Source of the DNA: Symbiodinium sp. CCMP2592
Lineage: Eukaryota; Sar; Dinophyceae; Suessiales; Symbiodiniaceae
NCBI GenBank assembly: GCA_905221615.1
Contig: CAJNDT010000942.1
Location: 1-64,000, forward strand
Length of the DNA stretch: 64,000 bases
Reading direction: 5' to 3'
The translations under genes were made by a program, and so were the position numbers. The notes beneath the pieces were generated by a model, which saw nothing but the letters and a program-made list of their open reading frames with translations, had not been told where the DNA came from and did no database searches. The first letter of the stretch is position 1; each line of letters opens with the position of its first letter. Positions 53,656 through 61,997 of the stretch are shown in pieces.

Positions 53656-54275
53656 TTATCACCCAAAAACACCCATGCCCCTAAAACACCATGCCGCACC
53701 CCAATTTTTTCGGATTTTGGACCCGCCCGGCGAGGGTGTGGCGCAACGACCCCCCAGCGCCGCCCGTTTTGCGAGACGACCACGCATGGATGCAACCCCG
53801 GATTTCGGAGTGCACCCTGCCTAGGTTTTGAACACGATTCCGTTCGAATCGCGGATTCCCTGCCGAATCGGTGCCGGCAAGCCCGGAACGTGGTCGGGGA
53901 GGGTTTAGGATGGGTCGAACACAGCCACACGGACTCGCCGGGCCTCACGCAGCGGGCGTGCTTCTGATTTTGGAGGTGCGCCCTGCCTATGTTTCGCGAA
54001 CCCTGCCGGGCCCGCCAAAAGCGGCACAGCCAGCCCCGAGAAGGCCCGTGCAGGGCAAACAAAAAGCTTCTTGGAAGCTTTGTGGCGAGCGCGCGATTTC
54101 GGCGGGTACGTCCCCCAGGTTCGGCCGAAGATTTCGTGGCTTCGGGCGCTGGCGGCGAGCCTGTGGGCCGTCACCGACTTGATCCGTGGGGGTTTAGGAT
54201 GAGCACGATTGGGGCCGTGGGCCTGTCGGCGAGACAGATCCTGGTGAGACAAGCGAGCAACGAGACAAAGCGGTT
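53656..54275. other. Unassigned GC-rich sequence
   Basis: Open frames on both strands, probably a by-product of high GC. No family recognised. Confidence 0.4.
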
Positions 54276-54536
54276 GTCTCAATGTCTCGTTTGTCTCCCT
54301 CGTCCTTCTGGAGGGCCGGGCTGGTAGAAGGCAGTTTGTCTTGCTTGTCTCCCTCGTCAGTCTGGGGGGCCGGGGTTGGTAGAAGCGAGTTTGTCTCAAT
54401 GTCTCGCTTGTCTCCTGGAAATGCCCGGCTGGTAGAAGGGAGTTTGTCTCAATGTCTCGTTTGTCTCCCTCGTCTCTCTGAAGGGCCGGGCTGATAGAAA
54501 GGGAGTTTATCTCAATGTCTCGCCTGTCTCGCCTCT
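54276..54536. repeat. Tandem repeat of 53-63 bp, about four and a half units
   Basis: Units start GTTTGTCTCAATGTCTCG, continue with TTGTCTCCCTCGT and end GGGCCGGGCTGGTAGAAGG. Not coding. Confidence 0.85.
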
Positions 54537-55259
54537 TTTTTGGGTGTCGGGGCGCAAGGGGGTTTGGCTCGGAGCGGCGGCATGTTCATGGATTTTTTGC
54601 TCGGTGATGTTATTTTTTAGCTTGGTAGCCGTAGTTTCGTTAGGCTCGCCGATTTTCGCAATACCATTTGGCTTGAATGCTTTCTTCTTATTTTTTGGGT
54701 GTGGTTTTTGGCTCAGGGCACCCTAACCTTGCGAATGCTTTGCCATGGGCCCTGCAACTTATTGTCGCCGCCGCCGTCACCGTCGTCACAGCGTCGTCCG
54801 AGCCGAGCGTCGTCCGTCGAGGTCATCGTCCGAGCCGAGTGCGCCATCGAGCGTCCGAGTGCGTCGTCGCCGCACCCGCTCAGTCTTGGGCGGGTTTTTT
54901 GAGCAGTCTTACAGGCTTCGTCAAAACACCCTGGGTATCCACCGGCCTTCTAAAACCACTCAAGCCTGGTTTCTTGTTTGCAGTCGCTTGTTTTGAGGGA
55001 TGTTCTTCTTCGGTGGTTATGATATCCATGACCATGAGGAACTGCAAATTTTACCCACCACAGCCTGTAAAAAGCTTGGTTTAAGATCAGCATGTGACAC
55101 TTCTGCAAGCGTGAAATCTGCAGTACATACACTGCGCAATCAGCCGCTGTGTGAGTTGATTGGCCAGAAGGAGCTACCTGGGAGCGGCAGACCTTCTTCT
55201 GGCTCAAATGAAGGTCTAACTTGCACGTCGTGCTTGAACACAGCAAGACATTGAAGCCA
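54537..55259. other. Unassigned spacer upstream of the kinase-like ORF
   Basis: Contains a short GTCGTCCGAGCCGAG repeat (about 54,782-54,860). A frame at 55,000-55,254 encodes 84 residues without recognisable motifs; it might be an upstream exon of the next gene. TTTTTGGCTCAGG at about 54,705 faintly resembles the end of the dinoflagellate spliced leader but is not convincing. Confidence 0.4.
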
Positions 55260-56612
55260 ATGCAGCCAATGCAATCAATTTTGTTCCATTGTCAACTGTC
55301 GCTTTCGCCTGGCTTAACTCCATCTGTCGTTGATAAAATGGCTTGGATGGCGTACATCTCTATTACTTCAATGCTGTTTGGAACGTTTGGCAAGGCTACG
55401 GTCTGTCCTTTGAGTTCATGCCAAGCATTGGATTCCTGGACGCAAGCTTGCTACCTGCGCCTGCACAAGCCATCGAAAGTTGTTGCCGGTGGGACAGCTT
55501 TCGTGACGTTTTGGGATTGTCCTTATTCGTTCCCCGTGGCGCTTCGCATGGCTCCAATCAGTCCAAAAGAGTGGCCGGTGGAAGAGCATTTGTACCAGTC
55601 GCAAAGCTTGCAAAGCCTTCAGCAGAAATTTCAGCAACCAATTTCACTTGAGGACGAGTGGGTGCATGCCAGCCTCTACTACAGCCTTCAAGCTACAGCA
55701 CCATCCGTGCGCAGATTTACAAACGACGTTGAAATCAAGAGTGAAGGGTTGTGGCGGCAGAGAGTCAGCACGACAAAGCTAATGTTTTTAGTCGTGCCAA
55801 TCGCAGCAGAGTGTGAGCTCTGCGTCGAGCATTCCGGCAGCCTGGAGGTGTTGAAGGCGAAGAATCAAGAGAGAACGGACCTTCAAGGCGCTCTTCGCTT
55901 GCGGGTTTCGGTCCTTCAAGAGTTCGCCCGTCTGGATCTTTCAGATTTAACGCATGCAGAGACAGTCCTCTTTATCTGGGGCTTCCTCACTGATATAGCA
56001 GTGATGGCCAGCATGGGCTTGTGCTTCGATTGCCATATGGGAAATATCGTGCTCAAACTCGACCAATACGGTAACAAAATATTCGCATGGCTGGACTTCG
56101 GAGGGCGGACTGGTGGCGAAATGTTTTTCAGACAGCTCACCGACACGCTCATGGCTGGTGTGGGTCGCCTACAGGAGCTTGGCGCAAATGCCACAGCGAA
56201 GTCGCTGTCCGAACTTGCCCGTTCGTTCTCGGCACACCCAGGGCTGGACCAGGTGGCTGAGCGAGCGCAGGAGATCCTGATCGAGACAGCGCCAGATTAC
56301 GGGTTTGCGACCCATGTACTTCAACGTGTGGGGCCCCTTCGTCCAGATCGGCTAATGAGCTTGCAAGAGAGACGTCCTCGCGCAGGCCATGTTCGACATG
56401 CGACAATGCCTTCTTTCGCAAGCATGTTGCATACTCACCACAAACCAAAAACGCTGGCTGAGAAGTCTGGTAGTATGGTTTTGTTTTGTCTGTCACCGTT
56501 CTCTGCTTCGGTGTTTCAGAAGTTGCAAGGTTTGAGACCGTTGCTCCAGGTGCTAAGACGTGTGTCTATGTACGCTGGAGGATTACAGATACCAGCCTTC
56601 GGCGTTCTGTGA
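55260..56612 (+). CDS. Protein-kinase-fold-like protein (about 450 aa), possible host gene
   Basis: The frame is open from 55,221; the first ATG is 55,260. Numbering from 55,221, residues 268-278 read CFDCHMGNIVL, a D-x-H-x-x-N loop as in the catalytic loop of ADCK/UbiB-type and aminoglycoside-phosphotransferase-type kinases, and residues 290-295 read WLDFGG, a DFG-type metal-binding motif. The hydrophobic stretch before the loop (ETVLFIWGFLTDIAVMASMG) fits the preceding helix. The N-terminal lobe is less clear: no glycine-rich loop or obvious Lys/Glu pair is evident. The C-terminal 150 residues are helical and unassigned. No intron is needed. The sequence is unlike its repeat neighbours and looks genuinely coding. 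Substrate is unknown; it could be an expressed gene, a retrocopy or a fragment. Confidence 0.5.
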   Translation: MQPMQSILFHCQLSLSPGLTPSVVDKMAWMAYISITSMLFGTFGKATVCPLSSCQALDSWTQACYLRLHKPSKVVAGGTAFVTFWDCPYSFPVALRMAPISPKEWPVEEHLYQSQSLQSLQQKFQQPISLEDEWVHASLYYSLQATAPSVRRFTNDVEIKSEGLWRQRVSTTKLMFLVVPIAAECELCVEHSGSLEVLKAKNQERTDLQGALRLRVSVLQEFARLDLSDLTHAETVLFIWGFLTDIAVMASMGLCFDCHMGNIVLKLDQYGNKIFAWLDFGGRTGGEMFFRQLTDTLMAGVGRLQELGANATAKSLSELARSFSAHPGLDQVAERAQEILIETAPDYGFATHVLQRVGPLRPDRLMSLQERRPRAGHVRHATMPSFASMLHTHHKPKTLAEKSGSMVLFCLSPFSASVFQKLQGLRPLLQVLRRVSMYAGGLQIPAFGVL

Positions 56613-57744
56613 GGCAAGACCTCTGAGCCCGTCGTCTGGGTGCGGGAGCTGGCCCGGAACAAGGACAGTGTTGTGAGCGCACCCGGTGTTAGCCCTGTCG
56701 TTGAGTTCTTGGCCGGCTTGGCGGGCCCTGGCGCGGGGTGTGGGCGAGGGGCTCCGGATTGCTGGAGTGTTTCTGAGCGTCGGCAGGGGCGGAGCATGAC
56801 ACGTCGGGGAGGCGGTTCGGGAGGCGGTTCGGGGCTGGGAGTTTGGACACCACTCGCCGCGCAGGATGGGACGGTCACCGCCAAGCTGAGGCCCAAGGAG
56901 GATTCCGATTGCCGGTCGTTTTGGAGGAGCGCCTCTGCGCAGATAAGGTCTCGTCAAGAGGGCGAGGATGAGCTCGAGCCGGCGTTCCAGGTGTCCCCTC
57001 AGGCCATCTTCGCCGAACCATGTCAAGTGGAAAGTGGAGTTGGCGATCGCGTGTCAGCAGGACCACCCAGGCTCGAGACTCAATAATGTGGACGATTTGA
57101 AAACAGACCCGGCCTCGGCATGTTTCCTTTGCTCATGGCCCGACATTTGCCCCAGTTCACGAGGCCATCAAGCAGAGGAAGTCTAACGCCCTACGAGACG
57201 TTGATCCTGATCAAATTGACGTATATCTCTACTCAAAAGAAGCGCGGAGCCCCAGACTGCTTTTTTCTGTTGGCTCATTCCTGGCTTCCGATTTTGGCAG
57301 GCTGGAGCGTGGCGACGCATCGAAGACGAATCGGAAGTCCTGCGTCGGGACACCACCAGGCCCAACCCTCGGCTCTGTGATCGGCCATTTGACTTCCACG
57401 TGACGGCAGCACTGCTAGGCTAGATTGCTACGGCTTTTTGCCGCGACCGGCAACTTGAAAGGCCGGGCGATGTGATTTGTGAAGGAATCGGAGAATCAGT
57501 GCTGTGCAGGCACCATCTGGCTCTGCATATCCTTTTGCACGGTCTCTCCCAGTTTCACATGTCAAGGTTTGCGATGTGCATCATGCCAGTCTTCGGTGTG
57601 GTCAGTTTTGCTGCAAGTGGCGGGCTTAGATCGGCGGCATTAGCGATCTAGGTCACTGCTGTAGTGAACTAGATGACTGCAGCCAAGATGTCCCTAATTC
57701 CTGGCCACACCACGTTTAAAGTTTAGATTAAGCTCTCGTGTCGT
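56613..57744. other. Unassigned sequence
   Basis: A plus-strand frame of 148 codons (56,640-57,086) and overlapping minus-strand frames are present, low in complexity (GGGSGGGSG-type) and unrecognised. I see no supported gene. Confidence 0.4.
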
Positions 57745-58811
57745 GCAGGTCCCCGGTTATCCCTAAGTCCGGCCCCTCAGCGCCCGAATCCTCCAGAACC
57801 CTGAACCTTACTAGGCTGCCCTGTGAGTGCCCTGCGGTGGCAAGGAGCCGACACAGTCGACCGCCGCCGTGAGCAGCGGATGAGCCCGGATGGTCCACCC
57901 TCCTTGCACAATTGTTTGGGTTACTTAGAGTCAGACAGCATCGTATCTAGATGCCTAGGCGACTTAGGGTCAGGGCCGGTTCAACACATACATGTAGTAA
58001 ACAAGCACTTCAAGTCTGCCTTGCAAGCAATATTTGGAATTTGTAAACAATCTCTGTTTGGAAACCCTAAATGCGTGGAAAAGGGCGTGAGTGGGGCAAG
58101 GAGGGCGACCCGGGGGCGAGGGCCCGGTCTGGCCAGTCTCGGAAGATCCCGATGCACGCTTGATGCGGGGACGCGGCCGACCGGCCGACGTTGCACAGCA
58201 TCGAGAGGGGTGCCACAAAAAACCACCGAAGGCCGTGGAGTGCAAGTGACTGCATCTGAGCGCGCAGCATGCTTGAGGGCTGAGTGAGTGTGTGTGTGTG
58301 TGTGTGTGTGTTCGTGCTTGTCGGTCAGTGGTTCTTTGTTTTTTTCCTGGGCCGGGGGGCGGGCTGGACCCGATGCCGAAGACGAGGCCATGAAGGAGTG
58401 TCATCGCCTGTGTAGTCGTTTTTTTCGAAGCAGCTGTTGTGCAGGTCCATCCGAGGAGAAGTTGTCGGGCCACAGAGTGGATGTTGGGTTCCACGGTTGT
58501 CCCTCAGTCCCGAACCTCCTTGAAGTCCGAACCCCCTAGAACCCCTAGCCCTTTAGGCTGCCCTGTGAGTGCCTTGCCATGAGTGCGTGTGCTTCCCCCG
58601 GTTGTTCCTAACTCCCGAACCCCAGCGCCCGAACCCCTAGAACCCTTAACCCCCCACTAGGCTGCCCCTGCGAGTGTCGTGCGAGTGGTGTGCGAGTGCC
58701 CTGCAAGCGCCTTGCGAGCGAGTTTGGGTTGTCCCTAACTCCCGAACCCCAGCACCCGAACCGCTAGAAACCCTTAATCCCCACTAGGCTGCCCTGTGAG
58801 TGCCCTGCGAC
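57745..58811. repeat. Dispersed repeat of about 92 bp, four copies
   Basis: Copies at about 57,745-57,838, 58,490-58,578, 58,585-58,676 and 58,720-58,811 share GGTTGTCCCTAACTCCCGAA, CAGCGCCCGAACCCCTAGAA and TAGGCTGCCCTGTGAGTGCC. Between the first two lies a (GT)n microsatellite (58,285-58,311) and unassigned sequence. Confidence 0.75.
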
Positions 58812-58839
58812 TTGCCGGGAATAGAGGCGAGGGGGATTG

Positions 58840-59050
58840 GTTAATTATTTATTTATAATCTATTTTTGGGCCGGCCTGGAGCGTGTCATTCTTGTCATTC
58901 TTGTCATTTCGAGATGCTGTCCGGTAAGGCTCCAAAACGCCGCGAATCGTAACCGTTTTCTGTGTCTTACCGCAACCTTCCGAAATGACAAGAATGACAA
59001 AAATGACAGGTCTCAGGGCCCCCCAAAAAATAAATAATCAAATAATTAAT
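58840..59050. repeat. Palindromic AT-ended element (MITE-like)
   Basis: The left arm runs from TTAATTATTTATTTATAATC through GGGCC and TGTCATTCTTGTCATTCTTG to TTTCGAGATG; the right arm mirrors it with GAATGACAAAAATGACAGG, GGGCCCCCC and AATTAATTAATT. Half copies lie at 59,110-59,222 and 52,885-52,950. The family borders the AT-rich virus-like block. Confidence 0.75.
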
Positions 59051-59222
59051 TAATTGGCTCCTCGGGGTGGAGTCCAAAAGTCATGCTACGACTTGCCGGG
59101 CATTGAGGCCAAATAATTAATTATTTTAATTATTTATTTTTTTTGGGGGCCCTTGAGACTTGTCATTCTCGTCATTCTTGTCATTTCGAGATGCTCTGCG
59201 GTAAGGCTCCCAAACAGCCACA

Positions 59223-59497
59223 GTTAGGGGGGGGGGCATCCCCCTTTTCCCATGCTACGCCCCAACGCCTCAACCGAAAAATCCCTGTACCCCACCCTAC
59301 ACTTTACAACTTTACCACCGAAAAACACCGAATTTGACATCCTCGCCTCACCCAATTTAACCAACAGTAAACCGAAAATTCCCAACATCTGAATCCCAAA
59401 CCAACTTTCAAAACCACCCCCTAACTCACAAACCCGAAATTCACGATTTTTTAAATTGAAAATTCTGCTCAATGTTCTTTGTCGTTGAATAGAATTA
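59223..59497. other. Edge of the AT-rich block with extreme strand asymmetry
   Basis: After a run of nine or ten G (about 59,227) the plus strand becomes nearly G-free: C, A and T only for long stretches, rich in CCGAAA, CCCAAA and ACCCC words. It separates GC-rich repeats on the left from the AT-rich genes on the right. It may be a terminal repeat of the element. A 100-codon minus-strand frame crosses it but is not convincing. Confidence 0.55.
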
Positions 59498-59737
59498 TCA
59501 TTGGTAATATTTGTACTTAACCTCATACAATTTGATTATGTCCTTCTGTAATGAAAACTGTTTATCTAAATATCTGATTTCTTTATCAAAATGTTCTTGC
59601 TCTTCTTTTTCTATTACGCATTTTTGCTTTATTTCTACAATCTTGCTTTCCCTGCTTTCATTGATGATTTCTAATTTTTTTAATTCGTGCTTTGCTACTC
59701 TGTATTGTATCTCAAACAGTTCGTCGTGAACGGTCAT
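59498..59737 (-). CDS. Small coiled-coil protein (79 aa)
   Basis: Nearly the whole protein is a charged amphipathic helix: ELFEIQYRVAKHELKKLEII, then EIKQKCVIEKEEQEHFDKEI and a Tyr/Lys-rich end. No catalytic motif. Its start is preceded by an AT-rich leader and a TTTTTAAAACTTTT motif (plus-strand reading), shared in position with its upstream neighbour 42 bp away. Compact spacing, composition and strand place it in the same element as the polymerase/helicase genes. It could be a scaffold or accessory factor; function unknown. Confidence 0.6.
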   Translation of the reverse strand: MTVHDELFEIQYRVAKHELKKLEIINESRESKIVEIKQKCVIEKEEQEHFDKEIRYLDKQFSLQKDIIKLYEVKYKYYQ

Positions 59738-59754
59738 ATATTATAAACTATATA

Positions 59755-59770
59755 TTTTTTAAAACTTTTA
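59755..59770 (-). promoter_or_regulatory. Candidate promoter motif upstream of the 79-aa gene
   Basis: TTTTTTAAAACTTTT (plus-strand reading) begins 18 bases before the ATG of the minus-strand gene, separated by an all-AT-rich leader. Nearly the same word at nearly the same distance precedes the 83-aa gene. Confidence 0.5.
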
Positions 59771-59779
59771 AAACTTTTT

Positions 59780-60031
59780 TTATACATAAACATCGCCGTC
59801 CTTTTTGATTTCGTAGTATTCCATCGTTGTTGGTTTTGGGTTTGTAATATCTCCGTTGTTTAGTTTTGTCAAATACGCTTTTCTTTTATTTTGATATGTT
59901 GTATCTTTTGATTTTGTTGTGGTGCTGGGGACTGGTGTAAATAGTTTGTTGTGTATTTCTTCTATTTTGTTATTAATATTTTCTAAGGTGTTGTTGATGT
60001 CGTTAAGTGTGTCTTCCAAACCTTCAGTCAT
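59780..60031 (-). CDS. Small coiled-coil protein (83 aa)
   Basis: The N-terminal half is a regular Leu/Ile heptad helix (EDTLNDINNTLENINNKIEE); after a Pro/Ser/Thr linker the C-terminal half is basic then aromatic (NKRKAYLTKLNNGD, MEYYEIKKDGDVYV). No known family. It starts 36 bp after the stop of the helicase-HNH reading frame and is followed 42 bp later by the 79-aa gene, all on one strand. The arrangement resembles compact viral genomes. Function unknown. Confidence 0.6.
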   Translation of the reverse strand: MTEGLEDTLNDINNTLENINNKIEEIHNKLFTPVPSTTTKSKDTTYQNKRKAYLTKLNNGDITNPKPTTMEYYEIKKDGDVYV

Positions 60032-60049
60032 ATAAAATACTAAACATTA

Positions 60050-60064
60050 TTTTTAAAACTTTTA
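60050..60064 (-). promoter_or_regulatory. Candidate promoter motif upstream of the 83-aa gene
   Basis: TTTTTAAAACTTTT (plus-strand reading) starts 19 bases before the ATG, with an AT-only leader, matching the motif before the 79-aa gene. Confidence 0.5.
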
Positions 60065-60067
60065 TTC

Positions 60068-60619
60068 TTAAAATTGTTCCTTATCGCTTGCCGCGCAGTT
60101 GCATTTCTTACAGTATGCTATGCAGTTGCTTATGGTATGACTCTGTGAATTATCTTTCCTTTGTGCTGTTAGATTCGTTGTTATGTTTCCGCTTTTTAAC
60201 TTAACATAAAATTCTACACTGCGCTTTTCACAGAAACCGTTTAACCTATCTAACATCCATTGGGCAGTTATGTAATTCTTATGGTCTATCTTTCTTTTGC
60301 CTGCCCTGTCCTGTTCTTTGTAGTTCTGCACCTTGCGCTCTAAATATTTAAAGATACATTGTTTATTAAATGTAGTATCTTTATTATCATCATACCTGTA
60401 AAGACTGACCTTATTTAAATCGGTTGCTCTCGTGATTGCCGTCCATAACCACTCCTTAGAAATATTGAAATGATGATAATCAAAGATTGTTATACCCGTG
60501 TTTATGCTGGAACCCTGCACGCTATGGCAGGTATAACAGTAACTAAATATAAAGTGCTTCCTTAAAACATCAATGGGTAGGGTTTGTATAAATCCTTCGT
60601 GTTCCTCTTTTAGTTTCAC
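60068..60619 (-). CDS. C-terminal part of the polymerase-helicase: helicase domain 2B and HNH-like zinc region
   Basis: Begins directly at a one-base frame break (GTG, no ATG). Residues 27-39 read YCYTCHSVQGSSI, the SF1B motif also written T-x-H-x-x-QG; residues 57-73 read WLWTAITRATDLNKVSL, motif VI with its Arg. These complete the Pif1/RecD-type helicase of the preceding frame. The tail (about residues 129-178) has a Cys, then NLTAQRKDN, H161 and SNCIAYCKKCNCAASDK, resembling the treble-clef core of HNH endonucleases, though one of the first pair of cysteines seems lost. HNH activity is therefore doubtful. The stop at 60,068 is 36 bp before the next gene. Confidence 0.7.
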   Translation of the reverse strand: MKLKEEHEGFIQTLPIDVLRKHFIFSYCYTCHSVQGSSINTGITIFDYHHFNISKEWLWTAITRATDLNKVSLYRYDDNKDTTFNKQCIFKYLERKVQNYKEQDRAGKRKIDHKNYITAQWMLDRLNGFCEKRSVEFYVKLKSGNITTNLTAQRKDNSQSHTISNCIAYCKKCNCAASDKEQF

Positions 60620-61806
60620 TTATCGCCGTTAATCTCATGAATAATGTATCTAAAATTAACTTGAAATTTATATTCGGTTGTTTTTAAATACTCCCTGCAT
60701 ATAACCACCTCGCCTATGTCATATTCGTTTTTGTGATTCTGGCACCTCCTTATTTCGTTGCTTACCTCCTTGCACGTATCGTTTAAGTATGCTATGTTGT
60801 TATTGTTTGTTTGTATGTCGTCGGTGTATTTGAAGTATTTTTCTATCAACTGTTTCGTTTTAACTTTGTTTATAAATATGTCGTCGTATATGTTTGCTAA
60901 TTTGTCTTTGTCCTCCTGAGTTGTTAACCGCTTACACTCCCGTAAATAAATATGATATTTAAATATTTTGTTTATGCAGTGGTTTGCATATACTTCGTGG
61001 TCGTGTAGGTTAGTTATTTCCGAAACGGGTTTTAACTGCTTACCGTCGCCGGTTGCCACCACCGTTAAATCCTTATGTGTTTCGACGAACTCCCTAATTT
61101 TATTCAAAACCCTTAACCCGTTAAAATAAATCTCGTCAAACACTATAACATCATAATTAGAATAGTCAAACTTTTCTAATTTTTCGTCGCCCACTGCTAT
61201 GGAAAAGAATTTGTTAATTGTCGTGGCATCCTTTCCGTATTTTTGAACCAGTTTATTAGTGGGACACACGAACAGCACTTTTAAACCTAAGTCCCTGATT
61301 TTTTCGCATATATAACTTTTACCAGAACCGGCATATTTCGCCCTAATCGTCACGTGCTTTACTGAAAAATATTCTCTATGATTTTCGTTGTGTCGTATTC
61401 GTTTTGTATGTCTATCTTCTTGTTTATATACACCGGTATTTTGATTCCTTTGTTTTTTTATGTGATAGTCCTCGCTGGGCATAATTATATCGTCGTTGCT
61501 TTTATTTACTCTCCATTGACCTATGCACTTTGTAGATTCCCCCGATTTAATTCCCAGTGCTTCTTTTGCTGTGGGCAGGTCTTCGGCGTTTATAACAAAT
61601 GCATCGGTTTTGACACTATAAGGTTTAACACCGCGTTTAAGTAATCTGTTATAACACTGATACATATTAAAGTTATGCTGTTGCAGTAGCACTTCCTTTA
61701 TATAAACGAACCCATTTGCCAATTTCGTGTTATCGGATATATTTACTATGTAATATGACTCACCATCTGATATTTCGTTCCATTCGGTGCATTCCTCGTC
61801 GTCCAT
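60616..61806 (-). CDS. Polymerase motif C plus SF1 (Pif1/RecD-like) helicase core
   Basis: The first 100 residues are the end of a family-B DNA polymerase: ANGFVYIKEVLLQQHNFNMY and SVKTDAF (residues 64-70), where the Asp fits motif C, then GQWRV and IIMPSE. The helicase follows: Walker A AGSGKSY (159-165, Lys163), VLFVCPTN (motif Ia), Walker B VIVFDEI (D224, E225), motif III VVATGDGKQLKPV (249-261) and a motif-IV-like region. It unwinds DNA with ATP, presumably at the fork of the element. The frame ends at TGA at 60,616, while the remaining motifs lie in the next frame. The open frame extends upstream of its first ATG (61,806), as expected if it is part of a longer fused protein. Confidence 0.85.
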   Translation of the reverse strand: MDDEECTEWNEISDGESYYIVNISDNTKLANGFVYIKEVLLQQHNFNMYQCYNRLLKRGVKPYSVKTDAFVINAEDLPTAKEALGIKSGESTKCIGQWRVNKSNDDIIMPSEDYHIKKQRNQNTGVYKQEDRHTKRIRHNENHREYFSVKHVTIRAKYAGSGKSYICEKIRDLGLKVLFVCPTNKLVQKYGKDATTINKFFSIAVGDEKLEKFDYSNYDVIVFDEIYFNGLRVLNKIREFVETHKDLTVVATGDGKQLKPVSEITNLHDHEVYANHCINKIFKYHIYLRECKRLTTQEDKDKLANIYDDIFINKVKTKQLIEKYFKYTDDIQTNNNNIAYLNDTCKEVSNEIRRCQNHKNEYDIGEVVICREYLKTTEYKFQVNFRYIIHEINGDK

Positions 61807-61832
61807 TTCATAAAACTTAACTTCTTCTTCTG

Positions 61833-61997
61833 TTAGTTTGTGTATTTTTCTCCGTATTTTTGTTGAAAATCCGATGCCTCCTTTAGATTTTTAAACAGTA
61901 TGCTTTTTTGGTCGGTGCTGTTGGTTCTTTCTAAAAGTCCAAAATTCACCACCGCCACCTGTTTTTTAATTGCCATGTCCTCCTCGTCGTTTTCACT
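61833..61997 (-). CDS. Middle segment of the polymerase (motif B), in its own frame
   Basis: A short open segment (ATG at 61,976, stop at 61,833, open further upstream) between the two larger frames. It encodes MAIKKQVAVVNFGLLERTNS, which has the K-x4-N-x2-GLL pattern expected of polymerase motif B. It joins to the frame before it near a T8 run (62,000-62,007, plus strand) and to the frame after it near T5 runs (about 61,841-61,865). By itself it is not a gene. Confidence 0.6.
   Translation of the reverse strand, partial: SENDEEDMAIKKQVAVVNFGLLERTNSTDQKSILFKNLKEASDFQQKYGEKYTN

Noticed and set aside
54700-54716. A relic of the dinoflagellate spliced leader
   Set aside because: Only TTTTTGGCTCAGG resembles it; the upstream half is missing and the match is too short to support.
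56640-57086. A 148-codon plus-strand gene after the kinase-like ORF
   Set aside because: Low-complexity Gly/Arg composition, equally long frames on the other strand, and no homologous motif.
59224-59526. A 100-codon minus-strand gene at the edge of the AT-rich block
   Set aside because: It crosses the composition boundary and a G run; the absence of stops is explained by the strand asymmetry.
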